From NCBI GenBank assembly GCA_003485885.1, contig DNHM01000192.1, positions 408 through 18,982 of the forward strand: 18,575 nt of DNA, read 5' to 3'. Source of the stretch: Acidimicrobiaceae bacterium. GTDB taxonomy: Bacteria > Actinomycetota > Acidimicrobiia > Acidimicrobiales > UBA10347. Shown in pieces: positions 1 to 6,686 of the stretch. Every line of letters starts with the position of its first letter. Positions within the stretch are counted from its first letter, which is position 1. Under the pieces are notes generated by a model. That model was not told where the DNA came from and did not search any database. It saw only the letters and a list, made by a program, of their open reading frames with translations. Position numbers and translations under genes: made by a program.

Positions 1-401
1 GAGGTCGTACCCAACAGCACATACGTCCGACGGTTGGTCGCGTTGGTGCTTGATGTGATCTCGATGTCGATGCGTTCGACCGTGCCAGCGGTTTCAGTGG
101 TAGGTGTAATCGCTCCGACGCCATTGAACATGAACAGCCCGAGCACGAGGCCGACAAAGAGCCCTAGCGTCGCGAAACCCGCCAACTTCACCCATGGCGC
201 ATCCTGCTTTACGGCAGTGTCACCAACAACAACGTCTTGCACCGCAGGAGCGACTGGCGCCCCAGGAAGATTCTTACGATCGGCATGCACATAGTCGGTC
301 CATACAGCGCCGTCGTGGTACCGCATCTGTTTCGGATTTTCGTAGTCGACATACCAGCCAGGTTTGATCACCTGCCCAAGACGCCGTATGGGCGCGGGCA
401 T
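1..401 (-). CDS. DUF2510 domain membrane protein, 3' end off window
   Basis: The reading frame is open from an ATG at 401 to the left edge (133 codons, no stop), so the C-terminus is missing. Residues 14-40 form a DUF2510 domain, seen as PGWYVDYENPKQMRYHDG followed by VWTDY; this short Trp/Tyr/Asp-rich module is usually found at the N-terminus of actinobacterial membrane proteins. A linker of about 30 residues follows, then one hydrophobic segment at about 72-92 (LAGFATLGLFVGLVLGLF), then a Thr/Ser-rich extracellular-looking part. The exact function of DUF2510 proteins is not known. The start ATG shares one base with the stop of the upstream small gene (TAATG), so the two are probably translationally coupled. 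I see no good ribosome binding site of its own. The domain call is firm; the role is open. Confidence 0.85.
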   Translation of the reverse strand, partial: MPAPIRRLGQVIKPGWYVDYENPKQMRYHDGAVWTDYVHADRKNLPGAPVAPAVQDVVVGDTAVKQDAPWVKLAGFATLGLFVGLVLGLFMFNGVGAITPTTETAGTVERIDIEITSSTNATNRRTYVLLGTT

Positions 402-556
402 TACAGCTGACCAACATCGAGAAGGTTTGGATCGCTGAGGGGCAACGCCACGGACGCACCAATCTCCGCAGAGAGGCCGACGATGCAGCTGGCAACCCAA
501 CCTTCCGGAACGGGTCCAAGGCTTCCCCGCTGGTTGTGCCCGGACTGGTAGATCAT
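401..556 (-). CDS. small 51-residue protein coupled to the DUF2510 gene
   Basis: A 51-codon frame starts with ATG at 556 and ends with TAA at 401-403, whose last A is the first base of the DUF2510 start codon (TAATG). A purine-rich stretch AAGAAAG sits a few bases before its ATG. The product begins MIYQSGHNQRGSLGPVPEGW and has a mildly hydrophobic middle (VASCIVGLSAEIGASVALPL) that is too polar to be a confident membrane helix. I recognise no family. The stop-start overlap and the position between a promoter region and a real gene argue that it is translated. The alternative is a chance open frame in the DUF2510 leader. If real, it shares the SOS-box intergenic region with the HNH gene. Confidence 0.5.
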   Translation of the reverse strand: MIYQSGHNQRGSLGPVPEGWVASCIVGLSAEIGASVALPLSDPNLLDVGQL

Positions 557-574
557 GGCTTTCTTACATTCTAT

Positions 575-603
575 TTGACTACGAACGTATGTTCGATTAA
601 TGT
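575..603 (+). promoter_or_regulatory. promoter of the HNH gene, leaderless layout
   Basis: TTGACT (575-580), a 17-base spacer filled by the SOS box, and TAATGT (598-603) form a good sigma-70-type promoter. The -10 is followed by six bases and then ATG at 610, so the predicted transcription start falls on that ATG. This makes 610, not the upstream ATG at 604, the likely translation start. Confidence 0.65.
581..596. promoter_or_regulatory. SOS (LexA) box between divergent genes
   Basis: The 16 bases ACGAACGTATGTTCGA match the actinobacterial/Gram-positive LexA consensus TCGAAC-N4-GTTCGA at 11 of 12 fixed positions. The box lies exactly between a TTGACT -35 (575-580) and a TAATGT -10 (598-603), so bound LexA would block the HNH promoter. 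It is also about 25 bases upstream of the divergent small gene and could control both sides. Several 13E12-family genes of Mycobacterium tuberculosis carry such boxes, which fits the neighbour. Confidence 0.85.
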
Positions 604-609
604 ATGTTC

Positions 610-1968
610 ATGGGGCAGAGTGACACTGTGAATGACCTGTTCACCGACATCGCCAAAGCGCTCGATGACATCGACCAGCGGCGGGACTTCATCGTCGACC
701 GCACCGAGCTTGGCGATGCCATGTGCACAGTGGTTGAGCTCGGTCATCGAGTTTCTTCGTTGCAGGCCCGTCTCGGGTTGCAGTGCACCAATAACAATGT
801 TGCGGTCGAGTCAGGTCATCGGACGATGGGTCAATACGTTGCTGCTCGCACCAATAGCCAGGCGGTTGTTATTGACCGCAAGGTCAAACGTGCGAAATGG
901 TTGCGCGATTTTCCGGTGTTGGAGGCCGCCCATGGTCACGAGTTGACCGATGCCCACGTTGATTATCTACGTAAACATCTCGACGGCACCTACGACACCC
1001 ACACCGCGTTGGTTCACGATCAACAGTTCTTTGTTGACACCGCAGCCACCTGTTCATTCCCCGGTTTCGTGCAGGCGTGTGACTATTGGCTTGCTCACAT
1101 TGATCCCGATGGCAAAGAGCCCATCGACCAGATCGACAAAGCGTTCTTTCGTGTCGGTAAGGGCCGCGGCGGGCGTGGTGATCTCAAGGGCCAATGCGAC
1201 GCTGTCACCGCCCAAGCCATCAACACCGCAGTGGAACACGAAGCCGAAAAACTGCGCCGGCTCGACAAGACCAACGGTGTCGAACGCACCGATGGACAAC
1301 GCAAAATGGCTGCACTCGCAACATTGGTGACACGAGGTTTCGCTCGCGAAGACGGAACCTACCCGGTGTCACTCGGCAACATCGTCATGTCGCAAAAGGT
1401 GCTCGACTGGGCACTCGGCACACTCAACGGTGACATCGAACCAACCGACACCGTGCCAGTTCACCCCACCGACATCGACAGGCGATGCGAACTCATCGAC
1501 GGCACACCCATCCACCCATTCCTCGCGGTCCACGCCCTCGGTTTGATCAACAGCAACGGTGTCGCTAACCCGGTCAACCTCCGCCGCTACATCCTCGATG
1601 CCGACAGCCGGGTCCTCGACGTATCCGTCAACGCCCGTATCTTCCCCGATTGGATGCGCACCGCCGCACTCATCCAATCACGCGGCCACTGCGAACAAAA
1701 AGGCTGCGACGCACCCCACCACTGGCTCCAAATCGACCACGTCGACCCCGTCGCCAACCACGGCCCAACCCAATTCGACAACGCCCAAACCGGATGCCGC
1801 CCCGACAACCAAGCCAAAGGTGCCACCACCGGCCACACACCGTGGCGAAACCAAACCCCACCACCACGCCGCAACCCCAGGCGCCAGCAACATCGTCCGT
1901 CCAGCAGTAGCGACACCAACGACGACCCTGACACGGAAATCGGCACCACAGACAACGACATCTTCTAG
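610..1968 (+). CDS. HNH endonuclease with DUF222 (13E12 repeat family)
   Basis: This is a DUF222-HNH protein of the family known in mycobacteria as the 13E12 repeat family, with 452 residues from ATG 610. The alpha-helical DUF222 region occupies about residues 20-310. The HNH zinc-finger nuclease core lies near residues 360-405, with a first cysteine pair (CEQKGC), the DH catalytic pair in LQIDHVDPV, the Asn of TQFDNAQ, and the last cysteine in GCRPDNQAKG. The final metal-binding His, normally in a C-x-x-H-N pattern, is Asp here. A basic, Pro/Arg-rich, then Asp-rich tail follows. The in-frame ATG at 604 would lie upstream of the predicted transcript start, and GTG 628 is a further option. The SOS box in the promoter implies induction by DNA damage. 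Family identity is firm; target DNA and biological role are unknown. Confidence 0.9.
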   Translation: MGQSDTVNDLFTDIAKALDDIDQRRDFIVDRTELGDAMCTVVELGHRVSSLQARLGLQCTNNNVAVESGHRTMGQYVAARTNSQAVVIDRKVKRAKWLRDFPVLEAAHGHELTDAHVDYLRKHLDGTYDTHTALVHDQQFFVDTAATCSFPGFVQACDYWLAHIDPDGKEPIDQIDKAFFRVGKGRGGRGDLKGQCDAVTAQAINTAVEHEAEKLRRLDKTNGVERTDGQRKMAALATLVTRGFAREDGTYPVSLGNIVMSQKVLDWALGTLNGDIEPTDTVPVHPTDIDRRCELIDGTPIHPFLAVHALGLINSNGVANPVNLRRYILDADSRVLDVSVNARIFPDWMRTAALIQSRGHCEQKGCDAPHHWLQIDHVDPVANHGPTQFDNAQTGCRPDNQAKGATTGHTPWRNQTPPPRRNPRRQQHRPSSSSDTNDDPDTEIGTTDNDIF

Positions 1969-2086
1969 ACGTCAGCTCCTACATCGACCGCCAGCCGCCG
2001 CCCTACACAACAACGAACCCGAACACCGCAGCACCCGAGGCTCCGCGGTGACTTCGGCGCGCCCCTGCTCGACAGTCTTGGCACCT

Positions 2087-2170
2087 CTACAGAAGTTCGC
2101 GTGCCGCTGCTCGGGCCGTGGCGTACACGTGGTGAGCGTCGACCATGGCGAGCTCGTCAACGTCGACCAC
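2087..2170 (-). other. short open tail in frame after the methyltransferase stop
   Basis: Directly after the TAA of the methyltransferase (2177-2179) the same frame stays open for 29 codons to a TAG at 2087-2089. A GTG at 2170 could start a 27-codon peptide. The codons are G-first and C/G-third as in real genes here, and the peptide (VDVDELAMVDAHHVYATARA, then AARELL) would be helical. It may be a read-through extension, a tiny gene or the remains of a longer gene. There is no convincing separate ribosome binding site. The rest of 1969-2176 shows no gene or terminator that I can support. Confidence 0.25.
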
Positions 2171-2176
2171 CTCGGC

Positions 2177-2905
2177 TTATGCAGGACGTTCGGCAACGAG
2201 GGTAGTCATGGTCTGTGGCGGCTGGACCAGTCCGTGGTGAAGCACGTGCTGAACATCGAGGCCGGCGTCGTGCACCAGGTCAACAAGTTCGGTGGTATCG
2301 AAGAGGCGATACCGCAGGACATAGATGGCGCCGGTGTCCAGCTCAAACCGTTCGGTCATGATCGACGTACGGGTATCGAAGCGGCGAGTCACGGCGGTGG
2401 ACCCAAGCCGTTCGCTGTCGACCAAAACGTCGAGTGCTCGATCTCGATCGGGAACTTCGATCACCAACTTCCTACCGGGGCGCAGGGCTTGGCGCGTCCG
2501 TCGGAGTAACGCCAGGTGGGGAGCATCATCGGTGGTGGCTTTGGCCAACTGACCAAAGGTGGTGAACAGACAGATCGCCAGGTCATACCGAGCGACATCG
2601 CGCAGGTCAGCCGCGTCGATACAGATGAAGTCCGCAAACTGTTTTGCTTCAGCCGCCCGCTCACGAGCCGCCGTGATCATTGCCGAGGACGGATCAATAC
2701 CCGTCACATCAGCGCCCCGAGATGCCAGTTCAATACTGTGGCGACCGAACCCACACCCAACATCGAGCACCCGGCCCGATACCGAACCAACCAACCGCTC
2801 GACCTCATCGATCTCGGCCGCGGTGCGCTCCGCCGTCAGCAACGGATGTGACAGGTACGGCGACCCATCATCGAAGAAGCCAACAGGAGCGGCGCAGTCA
2901 GACAT
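2177..2905 (-). CDS. class I SAM-dependent methyltransferase
   Basis: The 242-residue product has the Rossmann-type methyltransferase fold. Motif I is VLDVGCGFGRHS at residues 46-57, the acidic residue that would bind the SAM ribose is Asp71 at the end of strand 2 (VTGIDPS), Asp97 is in CIDAADL, and a motif IV-like segment is YDLAICLFTTFGQL. The C-terminal half (FDTTELVDLVHDAGLDV) matches the usual substrate-side cap of small-molecule methyltransferases. The substrate cannot be read from the sequence. The ATG at 2905 is preceded by TAGTCT and six bases, the leaderless layout; a GGGAGG further up is too far away to serve as its ribosome binding site. An open tail follows the stop in frame. The next gene upstream on the strand ends 46 bases away, but this gene seems to have its own promoter. 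Confidence 0.85.
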   Translation of the reverse strand: MSDCAAPVGFFDDGSPYLSHPLLTAERTAAEIDEVERLVGSVSGRVLDVGCGFGRHSIELASRGADVTGIDPSSAMITAARERAAEAKQFADFICIDAADLRDVARYDLAICLFTTFGQLAKATTDDAPHLALLRRTRQALRPGRKLVIEVPDRDRALDVLVDSERLGSTAVTRRFDTRTSIMTERFELDTGAIYVLRYRLFDTTELVDLVHDAGLDVQHVLHHGLVQPPQTMTTLVAERPA

Positions 2906-2911
2906 CTGTCA

Positions 2912-2917
2912 AGACTA
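2912..2917 (-). promoter_or_regulatory. -10 element (TAGTCT) of the methyltransferase gene
   Basis: On the minus strand TAGTCT is followed by six bases (TGACAG) and then the ATG at 2905. This places the predicted transcript start on the start codon, so the mRNA would be leaderless. No clear -35 is visible. Confidence 0.45.
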
Positions 2918-2951
2918 GTGCTGTGCCTCCCAACGAGAAGTTACGTCTGGC

Positions 2952-3839
2952 CTAGTCGGGACGGGTGGGCCAGGTGATTTCAGCGATGAGGCCCCGGTGA
3001 TCGCTGGCCTGCACACCGGTGATCGGTTCGTTTGCCACCACCCGACAGTCCAACACCCTGCCAACGTTCCCGGCACGACGGAACGGATCGCCGACGAAGA
3101 TGTAGTCGATACGTTTGCGATGGATGTTGAGCATCTCCGACAGCGGATGGGTCCGCCAGTCGCTGGTGTAGCCCGGCCCATCGTCACCGGCGACCGCCCA
3201 TGCGTCCTGGAAGAAGGTGGTGCGTTCGTTGAAGGTCGTGAAACCTTTGAGGAAACGGATCTCATCGCTGTCGGGTTCGGCGTTGAAGTCGCCGGTCAGG
3301 ATCGGAGGCACCAGCACCCGTTGCCCGCCCCACTCATAACTGTCGAGATCAGCCCGGATCTCGCGAATCAGCTTGTCGATCTCGAGCACCTGGAGTTTGC
3401 GATGCCGACCGTGTGTAGGCGCTGGCGCCAGATGGGTGGTGAAGATGTCGAGCCCGGCGGTGCGGGCATGAAGCAACTCCCACGGCATCATCGCTGGTAG
3501 TGGATCGTGGGGATCTTCAGCAGTTGGCAGCGCCCACAGATGTTGATCTTCGATAGGCCATCGGCTCAACACTGCCGAACCGAACCGGAAGTCGGGGTTC
3601 TGTTCACCGAACGCGCCGAACCCATGGCCACCAAAGATGAAGTGATACGGCAAACCTGCCTGGCCGAGTGCTTCGACAAGCCATTCGGTGATGCCAACGT
3701 CGGCGCTCTCGCGCCACAACTCTTGCAGACACACAACGTCGGCATCGGCCTGCAGGATCTGGGCGACGACCTCGTGGCGACGAGTCTCCCAGTCCGGTTC
3801 AAACAACGACCCGACGTTCAGCGACATAATACGAAGCAT
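2952..3839 (-). CDS. endonuclease/exonuclease/phosphatase (EEP) family hydrolase
   Basis: The 295-residue product carries the full set of EEP-superfamily active-site motifs in order: SLNVG (Asn8), VCLQELW (Glu40, metal ligand), TTHLAPA (His136), LTGDFNAEPDS (Asp184, Asn186), RIDYIF (Asp245) and ASDHRGL (Asp280-His281). Proteins with this core hydrolyse phosphoester bonds in DNA, RNA, phospholipids or phosphoinositides, so the substrate stays open. There is no signal peptide, so it should be cytoplasmic. The length is normal for a single-domain member. The ATG is preceded by TAGGTT and six bases, the leaderless layout. It is divergent from the molybdopterin enzyme across 138 bases. Function at family level is firm. 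Confidence 0.88.
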   Translation of the reverse strand: MLRIMSLNVGSLFEPDWETRRHEVVAQILQADADVVCLQELWRESADVGITEWLVEALGQAGLPYHFIFGGHGFGAFGEQNPDFRFGSAVLSRWPIEDQHLWALPTAEDPHDPLPAMMPWELLHARTAGLDIFTTHLAPAPTHGRHRKLQVLEIDKLIREIRADLDSYEWGGQRVLVPPILTGDFNAEPDSDEIRFLKGFTTFNERTTFFQDAWAVAGDDGPGYTSDWRTHPLSEMLNIHRKRIDYIFVGDPFRRAGNVGRVLDCRVVANEPITGVQASDHRGLIAEITWPTRPD

Positions 3840-3845
3840 CGACGG

Positions 3846-3851
3846 AACCTA
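3846..3851 (-). promoter_or_regulatory. -10 element (TAGGTT) of the EEP hydrolase gene
   Basis: On the minus strand TAGGTT is followed by CCGTCG and the ATG at 3839, the same six-base distance seen at six other starts in this window. A leaderless transcript is inferred. Confidence 0.45.
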
Positions 3852-3896
3852 CTAGCCGCACGAGGCCTCCACCGGCGACAGAAGCTGCCCCTCCAC

Positions 3897-3918
3897 GTTG
3901 TGGCTATCCACCCACAAC
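3897..3918. repeat. inverted repeat over the molybdo-enzyme promoter
   Basis: GTTGTGG-N8-CCACAAC is a perfect 7-base inverted repeat. It ends five bases before a TAGGTT hexamer (3924-3929) that would be the -10 of the plus-strand molybdopterin gene, so it covers the -35 zone. This is the usual place for an operator. No regulator gene is visible nearby, and the assignment is inference. Confidence 0.4.
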
Positions 3919-3923
3919 ACAAT

Positions 3924-3929
3924 TAGGTT
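3924..3929 (+). promoter_or_regulatory. probable -10 (TAGGTT) of the molybdopterin oxidoreductase gene
   Basis: TAGGTT lies 48 bases before the ATG at 3978, which would give a leader of about 42 bases that includes the ribosome binding site AAAGGA (3966-3971). The inverted repeat at 3897-3918 overlaps the expected -35 position. Confidence 0.35.
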
Positions 3930-3977
3930 GGCGTTACGGCCCCGACCATCACCCCCCGACCATGCAAAGGACACAAC

Positions 3978-6266
3978 ATGACGGCGACGACTTCCTCTGA
4001 GACCCCAGCACCTGACGAGTGGCACAAGACGGTATGCATCTTGTGTTCGGCCAACTGTGGCGTGGAGCTTCGGGTTGACGGACGTGAGATCACGCGCGTC
4101 CGAGGCAACAAGTCACATGTCGCCTCGCTCGGTTATACGTGCGAAAAGGCACTGCGGCTGAATCACTATCAGAACGGTATGAAACGGCTGCAGTCCCCCA
4201 TGCGTCGCGAACCCGACGGCTCGTATACCGCCGTCGACTGGGACACAGCCATCCGCGAAGTCGCTGCCGGTTTCACCGAAATCGGTCAGACCCATGGCAA
4301 AGACAAGGTCATGTACTACGGCGGTGGCGGACAGGGCAACCACCTGGTTGGGGTGTACGGCTCGGCGACCCGGCGGGCGCTCGGCATTACCGTGCGCTCA
4401 AACGCACTGGCACAAGAGAAGACCGGCGAGGCGTGGGTCGAAGGCCGCCTGACCGGAGCCCACACCCACGGCGACTTCCATCATGCCGAGGTCTCCATCT
4501 TCCTGGGCAAAAACCCGTGGCACAGCCACGGGTTCAATGAAGCCCGTCGTGTGTTGAAGGAGATCAACAAAGATCCCGGCCGATCGATGATCGTGATCGA
4601 TCCTCGACGTAGCGAAACTGCCGACCTGGCTGACTTCCATCTTGCCGTGAAACCGGGCACCGATGCGTTCTGTGTCGCTGCGCTCCTGGGCGCACTAGTG
4701 CAAGAAGACATGGTGAACCATGCCTGGCTGGCCGAACATGCCACCGGCACTGACCGGGTTCTTCAGGAACTCGCGACCGTCGACATCGCTGACTTCTCGC
4801 ACCGCTGTGGGATCGACGAGGCCCAGATTCGAGCGGCAGCCCGTCGCATCGGCAAAGCCGTGGGCGGCGTGTCGATCTATGAAGACCTGGGCATCGAGAT
4901 GGCGCCGCACTCGACCTTGGTGTCCTATCTCCAACGGCTCATCTGGATCCTCGTCGGCAGCTTCAACGTGCCCGGCGGCACCACCACCCACTCGGGCCTG
5001 GCACCGATGTTCAGCTACGGCGCCACCGGCAATGAACCCAAGGCACCTGTCACTGGCGGCCGCATTATCTCTGGCCTCGTTCCGTGCAACGAGATACCCG
5101 ACATGATCATGACCGACCATCCTGATCGCATGCGGGGCATGTTCATCGAAAGCGCCAACCCCGTGCACTCACTCGCCGAGAGTCCACGATGGCGCGAAGC
5201 CATGCGGGCGCTCGACTTCTCGGTCGTCATCGATGTTGCTATGACTGAGACCGCCCGAGAAGCCAGTTACGTGCTTCCGGCGTCGTCGCAGTACGAGAAG
5301 TCCGAAGCCACCTTCTTTGGCGCCTCATTTCCTGAGAACCATTTCACGGTGCGAGCCCCGGTGTTCAAACCGCTCGAGGGCACCTTGCCCGAGGCCGAGA
5401 TCCATGCCCGCCTCGCTCGCGAGCTCGGACTGATCGACGACGACATCATCGACAAACTCCGAGCCGCCGCTCACGACGGGCTCAAACCGTTCGGCGCTGC
5501 GCTCATCGAGACCAGCAAGGCCAACCCAGCAATGGCAGCGATAGGTCCGATCGTGATGTATCTGACCCTGGGCGACACACTCCCTGACGGTATGGCCGAC
5601 GCAGCGCCGGTGTGGTTCTCGGCCCACCAATGCGCCATGCGATTCACCGACGCAGTCAAGGCTGCGGGGTTCGAAGATGTCGCTGACGAGGATCTGGGCG
5701 ATGCGCTGTTCAACGCGATCATCACAAGCCGCGATGGGGTCACGATCACCAAACACACCTATGAACAAGGCTGGACAATGGTGCGGACCGACGACGGCAA
5801 GGTCCATGCCGAGATCCCCGAGCTACTCGACGATCTGGCCGCACTCGCGTTTGCGCCTGTCGATCATCGCAGCGCAGACTTCCCGTTCATCTTGTCGGCG
5901 GGCGAACGTCGAGCGTTTACGGCCAACACGGTCATGCGCGACTCGACCTGGCGTAAGAAGGACCCCGACGGAGCATTGCGGCTCAGCCCGGCCGACGCCG
6001 ATGCGCTTGGCGTGGTGAACGGCGACAAGATCCGCATCACCACCCCCGGTGGTTCAGCGGTCGCTCCGGTCGAGGTGAACGACACCATGCAAGACGGCCA
6101 CATATCAATCCCCAACGGCATGGGTCTCTACGCCGAGGCCGAAGGTGATAGCGACGTTGTTGGCGTGCCACCAAACGAGCTCACCACCCTGGATTGGAAA
6201 GACGAATACGCCGGTACGCCATGGCACAAACATGTGCCAGCCCACCTCGAAGCTGTGGGGGGATGA
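3978..6266 (+). CDS. molybdopterin (bis-MGD) oxidoreductase with 4Fe-4S cluster
   Basis: This 762-residue member of the DMSO reductase superfamily has an N-terminal 4Fe-4S binding set, Cys20-x2-Cys23-x3-Cys27 and Cys55, followed by Lys57, as in formate dehydrogenase and nitrate reductase catalytic subunits. The central cofactor domain shows SIFLGKNPWHSHG, IVIDPRRSETA and VGSFNVPGGT. The C-terminal domain (from about residue 635) has the Molydop-binding hallmarks LSPADADALGVVNGDKIRI and ISIPNGMGLY. The segment that should hold the metal ligand reads SNALAQEKTGE (residues 141-151) and offers no Cys, Sec or Asp. There is no Tat signal, so it is probably cytoplasmic. AAAGGA six bases before the ATG is a strong ribosome binding site. 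No partner subunit or cofactor gene is adjacent, so electron donor and substrate are unknown. Formate dehydrogenase-like annotation is common for such proteins but not shown here. Confidence 0.88.
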   Translation: MTATTSSETPAPDEWHKTVCILCSANCGVELRVDGREITRVRGNKSHVASLGYTCEKALRLNHYQNGMKRLQSPMRREPDGSYTAVDWDTAIREVAAGFTEIGQTHGKDKVMYYGGGGQGNHLVGVYGSATRRALGITVRSNALAQEKTGEAWVEGRLTGAHTHGDFHHAEVSIFLGKNPWHSHGFNEARRVLKEINKDPGRSMIVIDPRRSETADLADFHLAVKPGTDAFCVAALLGALVQEDMVNHAWLAEHATGTDRVLQELATVDIADFSHRCGIDEAQIRAAARRIGKAVGGVSIYEDLGIEMAPHSTLVSYLQRLIWILVGSFNVPGGTTTHSGLAPMFSYGATGNEPKAPVTGGRIISGLVPCNEIPDMIMTDHPDRMRGMFIESANPVHSLAESPRWREAMRALDFSVVIDVAMTETAREASYVLPASSQYEKSEATFFGASFPENHFTVRAPVFKPLEGTLPEAEIHARLARELGLIDDDIIDKLRAAAHDGLKPFGAALIETSKANPAMAAIGPIVMYLTLGDTLPDGMADAAPVWFSAHQCAMRFTDAVKAAGFEDVADEDLGDALFNAIITSRDGVTITKHTYEQGWTMVRTDDGKVHAEIPELLDDLAALAFAPVDHRSADFPFILSAGERRAFTANTVMRDSTWRKKDPDGALRLSPADADALGVVNGDKIRITTPGGSAVAPVEVNDTMQDGHISIPNGMGLYAEAEGDSDVVGVPPNELTTLDWKDEYAGTPWHKHVPAHLEAVGG

Positions 6267-6308
6267 CGAAAACACCGCAGTCGCTCAGCGCTCGAGCACC
6301 CGTTGGCG

Positions 6309-6314
6309 TAGCCT
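6309..6314 (+). promoter_or_regulatory. -10-like element (TAGCCT) before the nitroreductase
   Basis: TAGCCT plus CGGGTC directly precedes the ATG at 6321, the same leaderless layout as elsewhere in the window. The gene also follows the molybdo-enzyme by only 54 bases, so it may be read from either promoter. Confidence 0.35.
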
Positions 6315-6320
6315 CGGGTC

Positions 6321-6683
6321 ATGGAAACCAGCACTGAACTCCAGACAGCCCGCGCCGATGCGACGCAGGCCGGTTTTCGTTTGCTTAACTCGATCGTCGA
6401 GCCAGCCGTCAAGGCAGGTATTGCCAACCCGTTACCGGTCGGCAGTGGTGCCATTCTGCTCGAAACAACCGGTCGCACGTCAGGCAAGAAACGTCGAGTT
6501 CCTCTGCTTGCATCCCGTGTCTGCGGCAAACTTGCTGTGAGCACCGTCCGCAGCGATTCACAATGGCTGAAGAACGTCGAAGCCGACCCCGAAGTCACGG
6601 TCTGGCTGCAAGGCAAACCCCGTGAGGCCACGGCCAAGGTCACCCGCGGCCGACTCAACATCGTGATGCTCGACCTCCACTGA
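6321..6683 (+). CDS. F420-type deazaflavin-dependent nitroreductase family protein
   Basis: The 120-residue product matches the split beta-barrel family of F420H2-dependent reductases (Ddn-like). The diagnostic stretch is LLETTGRTSGKKRRVPLL, followed by a strand (KLAVSTVRSD) and then QWLKNVEADPEVTVWLQGK. In the family these motifs bind the F420 phosphate tail and form the deazaflavin pocket. The protein ends soon after with VTRGRLNIVMLDL, shorter than Ddn itself. I read this as a short branch of the family rather than a truncation, because no continuation appears in other frames. It lies 54 bases after the molybdopterin enzyme in the same direction and converges with the PPC protein gene only three bases beyond its stop. 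The substrate is unknown; candidates in the family are quinones and other small oxidised molecules. Confidence 0.8.
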   Translation: METSTELQTARADATQAGFRLLNSIVEPAVKAGIANPLPVGSGAILLETTGRTSGKKRRVPLLASRVCGKLAVSTVRSDSQWLKNVEADPEVTVWLQGKPREATAKVTRGRLNIVMLDLH

Positions 6684-6686
6684 CGG

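Noticed and set aside
1559..2509. Open frame of 316 codons on plus, spanning the end of the HNH gene and the methyltransferase
   Set aside because: It overlaps two well-supported genes in other frames, its product is Thr/Pro/Ser-rich low-complexity, and no motif is visible. It is a by-product of high GC content.
2997..3500. Open frame of 167 codons on plus opposite the EEP hydrolase
   Set aside because: It lies wholly antisense to a gene with all its active-site motifs and resembles no protein family.
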